64,000 bases of DNA from UBA7957 sp965222695. GTDB lineage: Bacteria > Pseudomonadota > Gammaproteobacteria > Granulosicoccales > Granulosicoccaceae. The notes under the pieces are model-generated. The model saw nothing but the letters and a program-made list of their open reading frames with translations, had not been told where the DNA came from and searched no databases. How positions within the stretch are numbered: the first letter of the stretch is position 1; every line of letters starts with the position of its first letter. The stretch covers positions 5,084,001-5,148,000 of the forward strand of contig OZ244967.1 of the NCBI GenBank assembly GCA_965222695.1, given 5' to 3'. Of this stretch, positions 27,278 through 34,575 are shown piece by piece. The position numbers and the translations under genes were made by a program.

Positions 27278-28465
27278 TTAAAACACTGTCTGACGGGAAA
27301 CCAAGTGGTAATCCTCGGACTGAAACCCGTTAAATCCGGTTGCGGTACTTGAACCATAGGCTCCCAGGCAACCGAATTCTATATAGTCTCCGGCTTGTAA
27401 ATCCTTTGGCAGAGTAGTCTGAGGCAGCTCATCCAGGGAGTCGCAGGTTGGGCCGTAGAGCTGAAAACGTGCCGTTTCTGCAACGTGCCGCCGCCCATCG
27501 CGCCATACCGCAGTGGGCAATTTAAGTTTTACCAGCATCTGTTCCATCAGACCACCGTAAATGCCGTCGTTTAAAAACAGCGTATTGTTGCGTCTGCGGT
27601 GGATGACACGGGTCAGCAATGTGCAGGACTCTGCCACCATAGACCGGCCGGGTTCGCATAAAAGGCGTGTACCGGTATGGGCAAAGCACTCATCGAAGGT
27701 GCTTTTGATTGTCGAGAAATAGGATTCGAGGGATGGTGCCGGACTTTTCTTATAAGATGCCGGAAACCCGCCGCCCACATTCAGCCGGGAGATTGTAGTG
27801 TTGGCTTTGCGGCTGATGGATGCGGCCGATCTGATATAGGCGGCATACGCCGCAGGATCTTCACACTGAGAACCGGGGTGGAACGTCAGAGATGTTTGGT
27901 ATCCGTGACTCGCCAAGTTGGTCAGTAATTTTACAGCTTCGCTTTCCGATGCACCGAACTTGGCAGTGAAGTCATAGGCGGCGAGATCAAGCGGTATTTT
28001 AAAGCGTATACCGATTTCCACTTTCTCATCTTCGCCCAGAGTATAGTGCAGCTTTTTCAGCTCTTCGAAATCATCGATTACAAATGAACGTACACCGTAA
28101 TTGTAATAAGCCTGCTCAATGGCATTCGCGGCTTTGACCGGGTTGTTGAAATGCATCACCGCACCCGGGAAATTGTTGTAAATCAGTTTTATTTCCGCCA
28201 GGGAGGCAACGTCAAATGCCAGGATTCCGGATTCATACAGTCTCTTTATGACTTCCGGATGCGGATTGGCTTTGACCGCAAAGCTTGTTAATCCGGGAAA
28301 TCCCGATTGAATTCTGAGGCTTTGTTTTTTCAATAGGGTCGGACACATCAGATAGGCCGGCTCATCCGGTTGCCGTGCACGGATAAAACTTGCGGTATCC
28401 TCAAAAAGATTCACCCTTGTTTCGCTGAATAGCCCGCTGCTGATAGGGGGATGCACTCGAGTCAT
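27278..28465 (-). CDS. Ornithine/lysine-type PLP decarboxylase (fold III)
   Basis: 395 residues of the alanine-racemase-fold decarboxylases. The PLP lysine is in FAVKANPHP, and the phosphate-binding glycines are in RLNVGGGFPASY. CEPGRSMV and YGPTCDSLD, the latter with the active-site Cys-Asp, match eukaryotic-type ornithine decarboxylases, as does the final GAYGSSTATGFNGF. It should make putrescine or cadaverine. A divergent Lrp-like regulator starts 140 bases upstream with two palindromes between, so local control of polyamine synthesis is likely. Ornithine versus lysine cannot be decided. Confidence 0.9.
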   Translation of the reverse strand: MTRVHPPISSGLFSETRVNLFEDTASFIRARQPDEPAYLMCPTLLKKQSLRIQSGFPGLTSFAVKANPHPEVIKRLYESGILAFDVASLAEIKLIYNNFPGAVMHFNNPVKAANAIEQAYYNYGVRSFVIDDFEELKKLHYTLGEDEKVEIGIRFKIPLDLAAYDFTAKFGASESEAVKLLTNLASHGYQTSLTFHPGSQCEDPAAYAAYIRSAASISRKANTTISRLNVGGGFPASYKKSPAPSLESYFSTIKSTFDECFAHTGTRLLCEPGRSMVAESCTLLTRVIHRRRNNTLFLNDGIYGGLMEQMLVKLKLPTAVWRDGRRHVAETARFQLYGPTCDSLDELPQTTLPKDLQAGDYIEFGCLGAYGSSTATGFNGFQSEDYHLVSRQTVF

Positions 28466-28534
28466 GCCGCTTACTCACTAAAATTTGTGATAATAATTAA
28501 TTTTGGTAGATGAATATGATGGAAAACAGAGGCT

Positions 28535-28548
28535 ATTTTGATCAAAAT
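28535..28548. promoter_or_regulatory. Palindrome in the decarboxylase/Lrp intergenic region
   Basis: ATTTTGATCAAAAT, a perfect 14-base palindrome roughly midway between the divergent decarboxylase and Lrp genes. Lrp/AsnC proteins bind AT-rich dyads of this sort, so it is a candidate operator. Confidence 0.45.
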
Positions 28549-28581
28549 GACATAGAATATCGGTCAGATTGAATAGCAATA

Positions 28582-28596
28582 TGGTCAAAGTGACCA
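28582..28596. promoter_or_regulatory. Candidate autoregulatory operator of the Lrp gene
   Basis: TGGTCA-AAG-TGACCA, a perfect 6-3-6 dyad ending nine bases before the GTG start of the Lrp-like gene. Its position suits autorepression. The specificity is inferred. Confidence 0.45.
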
Positions 28597-28605
28597 GAAT
28601 TACCC

Positions 28606-29040
28606 GTGCAGATTACCGAAAAAGATCAAAAGTTGATTCGAGCGCTGAATCGTGACGCGAGAATATCAATCAGCAACCTTGCCAAGGAATTACATGTTTC
28701 GCGCACAACGGTGAAGCATCGGATTGCCCGCCTTGAGGAGGCAGGGGTGATCGTGGGATACGGATTGCGATTGGGAGAGGCTTATCGCCGCAATACGCTG
28801 CAATCCTACGTCAATCTGGAAGTCAGGCCCGCTATGGCCAGTCAAATCGTGGCCCGGCTTCAGAAAATGCCTGAGCTGGAAGCCCTGTTCACGGTGAGCG
28901 GAAAATTCGATATGGTCTTGATTGTCCGTACCATGACACCGGTGCAACTCGATCAGGTGTTGGACCAAATCGGAGAATTTGAAGGGGTAGTGAGCACTGA
29001 GTCCGCAATTGTGCTCAATACAAAATTTGACCGGCGCTAG
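28606..29040 (+). CDS. Lrp/AsnC-family transcriptional regulator
   Basis: 144 residues. The N-terminal helix-turn-helix (DQKLIRALNRDARISISNLA, then HVSRTTVKHRIARLEEAG) is followed by the RAM ligand-binding domain (VNLEVRP, LEALFTVSGKFDMVLIVR). The start codon is GTG. It diverges from the PLP decarboxylase and very likely controls it in response to an amino acid. A perfect inverted repeat overlaps its stop codon. Confidence 0.94.
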   Translation: MQITEKDQKLIRALNRDARISISNLAKELHVSRTTVKHRIARLEEAGVIVGYGLRLGEAYRRNTLQSYVNLEVRPAMASQIVARLQKMPELEALFTVSGKFDMVLIVRTMTPVQLDQVLDQIGEFEGVVSTESAIVLNTKFDRR

Positions 29041-29078
29041 TACTCTGTCGGGGTGATGTTGACGAATACAGAGTACTA
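29038..29078 (+). terminator. Hairpin overlapping the Lrp gene stop
   Basis: TAGTACTCTGT at 29038-29048 pairs perfectly with ACAGAGTACTA at 29068-29078 around a 19-base loop. The left arm contains the stop codon. No T-run follows, because a MITE begins at once, so it may be a terminator or a leftover of an insertion. Confidence 0.4.
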
Positions 29079-29240
29079 AGAGCCTGTTCAAAATCTCTGC
29101 GCCTACTACGAATTCGCTGAGTTTGGCCAGATTTCCTCCTGATTTTCGTTGCGTAGAACCACTATGCGCCTCAAATCAGAATAAAATCTGACTCAAATCA
29201 GCATATTCTCGCGACGACGCAGAGATATTGAACAGGCTCT
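29079..29240. repeat. MITE-like element, copy 3 (shorter form)
   Basis: 162 bases with nearly perfect 23-base terminal inverted repeats (AGAGCCTGTTCAAAATCTCTGCG against CGCAGAGATATTGAACAGGCTCT). It lacks the roughly 60-base middle part of copies 1 and 2 (the TGCAGCACATCCG to GGCGTTTTAG section), so it is a deletion derivative. It lies between the ends of the Lrp gene and the GDPD gene. Confidence 0.85.
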
Positions 29241-29247
29241 AAGGGTC

Positions 29248-30075
29248 TTACTTAAAGCCGAAATCTTGAAAGACCTTCAGCGCCAGATCCGGACGGTCGG
29301 TCACTATGCCGTCAGCCCCCAGGGATAATAAAAGGCGCATGGATTCGGTGTCGTTGACTGTCCAATAATGCACCGACCGGCCTGTTTGGTGTACAGCCTG
29401 AATAAAGCGTTCGGTATCCAGACGGATAGACGCGTATTGCCTGGGAATCTGCAACGCAACACACTGGTGTTGTTTGTGGAATTGAAGACCTCGCAATCCT
29501 CTGACATACAGCGACAGCACTTCACTGAAGGTTGCGGATGTGGCGACTTGCGGGGAGAGCTTTCTAAAATACCTAAGGATCTTACCATGGAAACTGGCAA
29601 CCACTGTGCGATGTTCAGCGCCGGCTGCTTCGATGGTTTGAGCCAGCAATCTGGCGGCGCGGAACATCTTATCCTTGATGTCGATATTGACAATCATGTG
29701 CGGATAGGCCTGATACACTTCTAAAAGGGTAGGCACCTGAATTTTTTTACCACGGAAAGGCATGGCATTGCGATCCTGAAAACGGTAACCCGCATCGAGT
29801 TTTTTTATCTGTTTGAGAGTATGTTGAAGAACCGCTCCGCTACCGTTTGTTGTCCGGTCAAGCTGTTCGTCATGAATCACAACGACTTTTTCATCCCTGC
29901 TGATACGAACGTCAATCTCCAACACATCGGCACTGGTTTGCAAACCAATATCGAAAGCCTGAAACGTGTTTTCCGGAGCCAGTAAACTGCTGCCCCGGTG
30001 AGCAAAGAGTAATGGTGAATCCGATTTAAGTGGATTGATAGTGTGAGTCAATGTAATGACGTTATCGTGAATCAA
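29248..30075 (-). CDS. Glycerophosphodiester phosphodiesterase
   Basis: 275 residues of the GDPD TIM-barrel family, which releases glycerol 3-phosphate from deacylated phospholipids. Catalytic and metal motifs are FAHRGSSLLAPENTFQAF, LEIDVRISRDEKVVVIHDE and LDRTTNGSG. The later NIDIK and VHYWTVND, and ADGIVTDRPD near the C-terminus, complete the set. There is no signal peptide, so it is the cytoplasmic (UgpQ-like) type. A MITE lies downstream and a mini-MITE upstream. Confidence 0.95.
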   Translation of the reverse strand: MIHDNVITLTHTINPLKSDSPLLFAHRGSSLLAPENTFQAFDIGLQTSADVLEIDVRISRDEKVVVIHDEQLDRTTNGSGAVLQHTLKQIKKLDAGYRFQDRNAMPFRGKKIQVPTLLEVYQAYPHMIVNIDIKDKMFRAARLLAQTIEAAGAEHRTVVASFHGKILRYFRKLSPQVATSATFSEVLSLYVRGLRGLQFHKQHQCVALQIPRQYASIRLDTERFIQAVHQTGRSVHYWTVNDTESMRLLLSLGADGIVTDRPDLALKVFQDFGFK

Positions 30076-30152
30076 TCAGTAAACCATACTACAATCGGAC
30101 CTGTTAATGCCATTTCGCCCGGCCAACGGAGAAAAGTGTACTAAAGTTACTA

Positions 30153-30212
30153 AGAGCCTGTTCAAGATCTCCGCGTCGTTGCGAGAATACGCTGATTTGA
30201 GACAGGCCCTTA
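30153..30212. repeat. Minimal MITE remnant, copy 4
   Basis: 60 bases made only of the two ends: AGAGCCTGTTCAAGATCTCCGCG, then CGTTGCGAGAATACGCTGATTTGAG, then ACAGGCCCTTA. It is an internally deleted copy of the same family, upstream of the GNAT gene. Confidence 0.7.
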
Positions 30213-30348
30213 AGAGACGGTTCACCGGCCGACGTTCGGAAGCCGCCGATAGTCAGCTAATGACCCCATGCTAAGTCATAATAACGAGTTCAGTTATCCA
30301 TGAGATTTGAACGCAGAAAGTTGTAAAGATTGTTCCGGAAGCCACATC

Positions 30349-30891
30349 ATGCTCTACGAAGTTACTGCCGCTTACCAGATTCGCGAAGCAAAACCCGAAG
30401 AAGCTGAAGAACTCAGCGCATTGGCGTTTCGCTCAAAACAATATTGGGATTATTCAGACGAATTCATGGAAAACTGTAGGCGGGAATTGACTTACAGTCC
30501 CGATGAATTAGTACGGGATTTCGCCTATGTAATTGAAAAAGAAGGGCATATCTCGGGGTTTTATGTACTGACGGTGCTGGATGACGAACAGATCGAATTG
30601 GAGGCTTTGTTTGTCGAGCCTGAATATATAGGGTATGGTTTCGGTCGGGAGCTGATGAATCATGCCAGGATACAGGCCTATGAAGCCGGATTTTCCGTCA
30701 TGATTATTCAGAGTGACCCCTACGCTGAGAATTTTTATTACAGCGCCGGTGCAGTAAAGATAGGCAGACGACAGTCAGACAGTATATGCGGCCGTTTTTT
30801 GCCCTTGCTGAAAATTGATTTGAATGAGCCACCGCATCTCACCCTGGCAGGCGCAGACAATTTTATCTCCTTTCCGAGCGGAGGAAAATGA
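30349..30891 (+). CDS. GNAT-family N-acetyltransferase
   Basis: 180 residues. The acetyl-CoA-binding core is visible: IELEALFVEPEYIGYGFGRELMNHA contains the motif A loop (family form RxxGxG/A), followed by GFSVMIIQSDPYAENFYYSAGAV. The substrate is unknown. I chose ATG 30349, with GGAAG seven bases upstream, over an in-frame TTG at 30307. Its stop overlaps the start of the HAD gene by four bases, so the two are coupled. Confidence 0.88.
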   Translation: MLYEVTAAYQIREAKPEEAEELSALAFRSKQYWDYSDEFMENCRRELTYSPDELVRDFAYVIEKEGHISGFYVLTVLDDEQIELEALFVEPEYIGYGFGRELMNHARIQAYEAGFSVMIIQSDPYAENFYYSAGAVKIGRRQSDSICGRFLPLLKIDLNEPPHLTLAGADNFISFPSGGK

Positions 30892-31556
30892 CATCCCTGG
30901 CGTTCGATATTTACGGCACCTTGATTGATACTAACGGTGTGACAGCCGTCTTGCAAAAACTGATCGGCAGCGAAGCGGCGAAATTCTCGCAAGTCTGGCG
31001 CGATAAGCAACTGGAATATTCGTTTCGTCGCGGATTGATGCGCTCCTACCAGGATTTTTCCGTCTGTACGAGAAATGCCCTTGATTACACTTGCAGGTTT
31101 CTGAATCACTCGCTTTCCGTAGACCATAAAATAGCATTAATGGCGGAATATGGTTCTCTACCCGCCTTTTCCGATGTCTCAAGGGGATTGATCAGTCTGG
31201 AAAAATCCTCGGTTAAAATCATTGCTTTTTCCAACGGAACGCGTCACATGATCGGCGAGATTTTGAAAAACGCCGGTCTGGAAGATCACTTCAGCGATAT
31301 TGTCAGTGTGGAGGATGTTTGTTCTTTTAAACCGGATCCCGCCGTTTACAACCATTTACTTGAACAATCGGGTAGCCCGCCGAACCTCTGCTGGGTAATA
31401 TCCAGCAATCCGTTTGATGTCATCGGTGCCAAATCGGCTGGCTTAAGGGCAGTCTGGGTTAAACGCAATCCGGATGCGGTGTTTGATCCCTGGGGCATAG
31501 AGCCGGATGAGATTGTCTCGTCAATTGATCAACTCAGCGGCATCAGCTTAGCCTAG
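30888..31556 (+). CDS. HAD-superfamily hydrolase, haloacid dehalogenase type II-like
   Basis: 222 residues. Motif I FDIYGTLID carries the nucleophile Asp and the Tyr typical of L-2-haloacid dehalogenases. Motif II is IIAFSNGTRHM, with the SNG signature, and motif III is FKPDPAVYNHL. SSNPFDVIGAKSAGL supplies the second acid region. The sequence fits the dehalogenase subclass, but haloacid activity is unproven. It is translationally coupled to the GNAT gene. Its TAG stop lies inside the left arm of a long inverted repeat. Confidence 0.9.
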   Translation: MTSLAFDIYGTLIDTNGVTAVLQKLIGSEAAKFSQVWRDKQLEYSFRRGLMRSYQDFSVCTRNALDYTCRFLNHSLSVDHKIALMAEYGSLPAFSDVSRGLISLEKSSVKIIAFSNGTRHMIGEILKNAGLEDHFSDIVSVEDVCSFKPDPAVYNHLLEQSGSPPNLCWVISSNPFDVIGAKSAGLRAVWVKRNPDAVFDPWGIEPDEIVSSIDQLSGISLA

Positions 31557-31632
31557 ACATCATGTAGTGACCTGTCCATCTTCAAAACCGTGGGTTATTG
31601 TAAAGATGGATAGGTCACTACATGATGTCTAG
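31553..31632. repeat. Long inverted repeat (30-base arms) between convergent genes
   Basis: The arms at 31553-31582 and 31603-31632 match at 29 of 30 positions (CTAGACATCATGTAGTGACC and so on) around a 20-base loop. They contain the stop codons of both flanking convergent genes. It is much longer than an ordinary terminator and has no flanking T-run. It may work as a two-way terminator or be a small palindromic mobile element. Confidence 0.85.
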
Positions 31633-32222
31633 AGTTTTACCGGGCCTGATTTATCCGGGTTTTTTCCTTCCACACTGTCGTAAAAGGACTTTATGGCAGC
31701 CAGATCCTTTGCTGCATCACCTGTGGGCGTAAAATAGCCGCCGATCCCCAGGCTTTTGCTTTTATAATCAATAAAACCGAACGCGATGGGAACACCTGCT
31801 CCCAAAGCGGTGTAGTAAAAACCGGTCCGCCAGCGGGGCACAAATGCAGAAGTTCCTTCGGGGGTCAGGGCCAGGGCGAAGCTGTCCCGTTCTTCAAATT
31901 GATGAATCAGATGGTTGACGAAACCGATGTTTTTATTCGAGGCATCCAGCCGGACACCTCCCAGAGCTCTGGTAAATATTCCCAATGGACCCCTGAACAG
32001 ATAATGATGAGCCAGCCAGTAACAGGGAGTTTTTAAGGATCTGCAATAGAGCAATGCCAGCGGATAATCCCACAGGCTTGTATGCGGGGCGGCGACTATA
32101 ACGAACTTTTCCTCCGGTGGAAGCCGGCTGACCACTTTCCACCGAAGAAGCTTTAACATCGACCGTGCTATCCGCTCGCGTAAGGAAAATCTATCCTCAT
32201 TTCGCAGGGATTCGGTCAGCAT
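31629..32222 (-). CDS. Lysophospholipid acyltransferase-like protein (PlsC family)
   Basis: 197 residues. The acyltransferase motif H-x4-D is in APHTSLWDYPLAL. A second block (LTPEGTSAFVPRWRTGFYYTA) is the equivalent of the EGTR/phosphate-binding motif, with GTS in place of GTR. A hydrophobic stretch is consistent with membrane association. It may acylate lysophosphatidate or a similar acceptor. It converges with the HAD gene, and its TAG stop comes from the arm of the long inverted repeat. Confidence 0.87.
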   Translation of the reverse strand: MLTESLRNEDRFSLRERIARSMLKLLRWKVVSRLPPEEKFVIVAAPHTSLWDYPLALLYCRSLKTPCYWLAHHYLFRGPLGIFTRALGGVRLDASNKNIGFVNHLIHQFEERDSFALALTPEGTSAFVPRWRTGFYYTALGAGVPIAFGFIDYKSKSLGIGGYFTPTGDAAKDLAAIKSFYDSVEGKNPDKSGPVKL

Positions 32223-32411
32223 GGTTTCACAAGTAGGTAAGTTCTTACGACTCTAACTATGATCCTATGCTTAGGCTTTGATCAATGTAGATTTTTGTAA
32301 CCGCCACTTTGTCGCTTAACTCTCTCTCTTACGATAAAATGTTACGCAATTGTATAAGGTTGTGAAATATTGCGGCCAAAGATTATCGATTTCCAACATC
32401 GAGACGTGTCT

Positions 32412-33611
32412 ATGTTTTCTGTACTTCAAGCTGTTAAGACAGACCCGATTTTAGGGTTGATGGCCGCCTTTCGGGAAGATACCAATCCCAACAAAATAGA
32501 CCTCGGTGTCGGTGTGTACAAAGATGAAAACGGGCACACAGGAATATTGGAGTGTGTTAAAACCGCCGAGAGTCACCGCTTGGAAAATGAAACCACTAAG
32601 ACTTATATGGGTATGGCGGGAGATCTGGCCTATAACGCACGCATTTCTGAGTTGATACTGGGTCAGGGGCATCAGGTACTTGAGCAAAATCGGATCAGAG
32701 TTGTACAGGCTCCGGGAGGTACAGGCGCATTGCGCGTAGCGGCGGAATTTATTAAACGATGTAAAGCGGATGCGACGATATGGGTCAGTACGCCGACCTG
32801 GGCCAATCATCTCGATCTGTTTTCGGCAGCCGGCTTAAGCGTTCGCGAATACCCTTATTATGACTACCAGAATCACGGGCTGATGTTCGAAGATATGTTA
32901 TCGGGTCTGCAGACGGCGGTAGAGGGAGATGTAGTGCTGTTTCATGCCTGTTGCCATAATCCAAGCGGAATGGATCTCAATCCGGGCCAGTGGCGTGCGA
33001 TAGCCGAGCTTGCCAAAGAAAACGGATTCACACCTCTGATTGATATTGCCTATCAGGGTTTTGGCCAGGGTCTGGATGAAGATGCGTTCGGAGTAAGGCT
33101 GCTGGCTGAGGAACTGCCGGAATTATTGATTTGCAGTTCTTGTTCGAAGAATTTTGGTTTATACCGTGAGCGGATTGGTGCCTGCAGTATCGTTTCGGAG
33201 CGCAGTGAGCTGGCCGACATAGTGTTCGGTGTGATGCAGAATACCGTCCGCGGGATTTATTCCATGCCCCCGGCCCATGGGGCCGCCATAGTGAATACGA
33301 TTCTTTCCAGCACCGAACTGACCGCTCAATGGCATCAGGAGTTGGCTCAGATGCGCGATCGCATCAATGGTTTAAGGAAACTGATCTCCGATCGACTCAC
33401 TGAGAAAGGCGCCCGGCAGGACTTTGGATTCATCGAGCGGCAAAGTGGTATGTTTTCGTTTCTCGGCATTTCCGCTGAACAGGTCGAACAACTGAAGAAG
33501 GAATATAGTATTTATATGGTCGGATCCAGCCGTATGAATGTCGCCGGTATCAGTCAGGCCAATATTGATTATTTTGCCGAATCGGTGGTTAAGGTCTTAG
33601 AAGGCTCTTAA
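32412..33611 (+). CDS. Aromatic/aspartate aminotransferase (class I)
   Basis: 399 residues, the usual length of TyrB/AspC. It opens with DPILGLMAAFREDTNPNKIDLGVGVYKDE, the strong signature of this subgroup. The PLP lysine is in SCSKNFGLYRERIGA, HNPSGMDLN is the cofactor-contacting block, and IDIAYQGFGQGL contains the conserved Asp and Tyr. SSRMNVAGI near the end has the Arg that binds the substrate carboxylate. It should transaminate aromatic amino acids or aspartate with 2-oxoglutarate. I chose ATG 32412; an in-frame TTG at 32370 adds 14 residues that do not fit the family. Confidence 0.95.
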   Translation: MFSVLQAVKTDPILGLMAAFREDTNPNKIDLGVGVYKDENGHTGILECVKTAESHRLENETTKTYMGMAGDLAYNARISELILGQGHQVLEQNRIRVVQAPGGTGALRVAAEFIKRCKADATIWVSTPTWANHLDLFSAAGLSVREYPYYDYQNHGLMFEDMLSGLQTAVEGDVVLFHACCHNPSGMDLNPGQWRAIAELAKENGFTPLIDIAYQGFGQGLDEDAFGVRLLAEELPELLICSSCSKNFGLYRERIGACSIVSERSELADIVFGVMQNTVRGIYSMPPAHGAAIVNTILSSTELTAQWHQELAQMRDRINGLRKLISDRLTEKGARQDFGFIERQSGMFSFLGISAEQVEQLKKEYSIYMVGSSRMNVAGISQANIDYFAESVVKVLEGS

Positions 33612-33654
33612 TCGGACAGGTACCACGGGGTTATCGGCGGCTGGCCCCGGATAC

Positions 33655-34356
33655 CTACCAGTTTTCGGCGAGAAATCTGTACCCGATACTGCGTACGGAT
33701 TGTATACCGGGTGCAGTCTTGTCTTTATCTCCCAGCTTTTTGCGCAGTTTGACTATCCTGTTATCAATGGTGCGGTCGGTGCCGTCATAGTCGATTCCGC
33801 GGAGTTCGAGCAGCAGGTCTTCCCGTGAAAGCACTTCGTTTTTATTGGATGCCAGTAACCATAGAAGATTGAATTCAGCATTGGTTATCTCGATCCGCTC
33901 ATCATGGACTTTTACCGTCTGAGTATCCTGATCGATGGAAAGGCGTCCGAATGTGAGTTGGCGCTGCCGATTGGAAACGTTCTCATTGCCGCGCACCAGA
34001 AGCCGGATACGGGCTGCGAGCACTCTGGGATCAACGGGTTTTCGGACGTAATCGTCGGCGCCCTTGGTTAAGCCTTCAAGCTCGTCGGCTCCCGTATCCC
34101 GCGCCGTCAGCATCAGAATTTTACCGGTATAGCGTGGCCGGATTTCACGGCATATGGTCAGGCCGTCCTTATTGGGCAGCATCCAATCGAGTACCACTAT
34201 ATCCGGTTTACTGGAAACGATTTCAGGGATTGCCCTGGCACCATCATCGACATGAGTGATATCCATGCCTTCGGGGATAAGAAATTTACAGATAAGGTCG
34301 GCCAGCTTTTGGTTATCCTCAACCAGAACCACTTTTATCCTTCTACCGTGCTGCAT
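33655..34356 (-). CDS. OmpR-family response regulator (orphan)
   Basis: 233 residues. The receiver domain has the acidic pair in VVLVEDNQKLA, the phospho-acceptor Asp in DIVVLDWMLPN, Thr in MLTARD and Lys in DDYVRKPVDP. A winged-helix output domain ends in the typical IQSVRSIGYRFLAE. No histidine kinase is adjacent. Its gene lies just downstream of the peptide-exporter gene on the same strand, with a 219-base AT-rich gap that should hold its own promoter. It may regulate the exporter; that is inference. Confidence 0.95.
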   Translation of the reverse strand: MQHGRRIKVVLVEDNQKLADLICKFLIPEGMDITHVDDGARAIPEIVSSKPDIVVLDWMLPNKDGLTICREIRPRYTGKILMLTARDTGADELEGLTKGADDYVRKPVDPRVLAARIRLLVRGNENVSNRQRQLTFGRLSIDQDTQTVKVHDERIEITNAEFNLLWLLASNKNEVLSREDLLLELRGIDYDGTDRTIDNRIVKLRKKLGDKDKTAPGIQSVRSIGYRFLAENW

Positions 34357-34575
34357 TAGAATGCCAAAACCTTACCATTGAGATTTAACTAAAGCCGACA
34401 TATTACATAAAGTTTGAGGATAAATAAATAATATTTGATCACATTCGCTTATTCGGTCCGTCACGGATAATTATCTGTATAAAGAGTGTTTAGAAAAAGT
34501 ATAATTGATACAAATATTTCCATACGTGAAGTTTGTAGAAATCACCCACCGGTAATCCAATAATCTCTCATTCAA

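Noticed and set aside
34357..34575. A precursor-peptide gene between the response regulator and the exporter
   Set aside because: The 219 bases are AT-rich, with stops in the frames I read and no short ORF with a leader motif.
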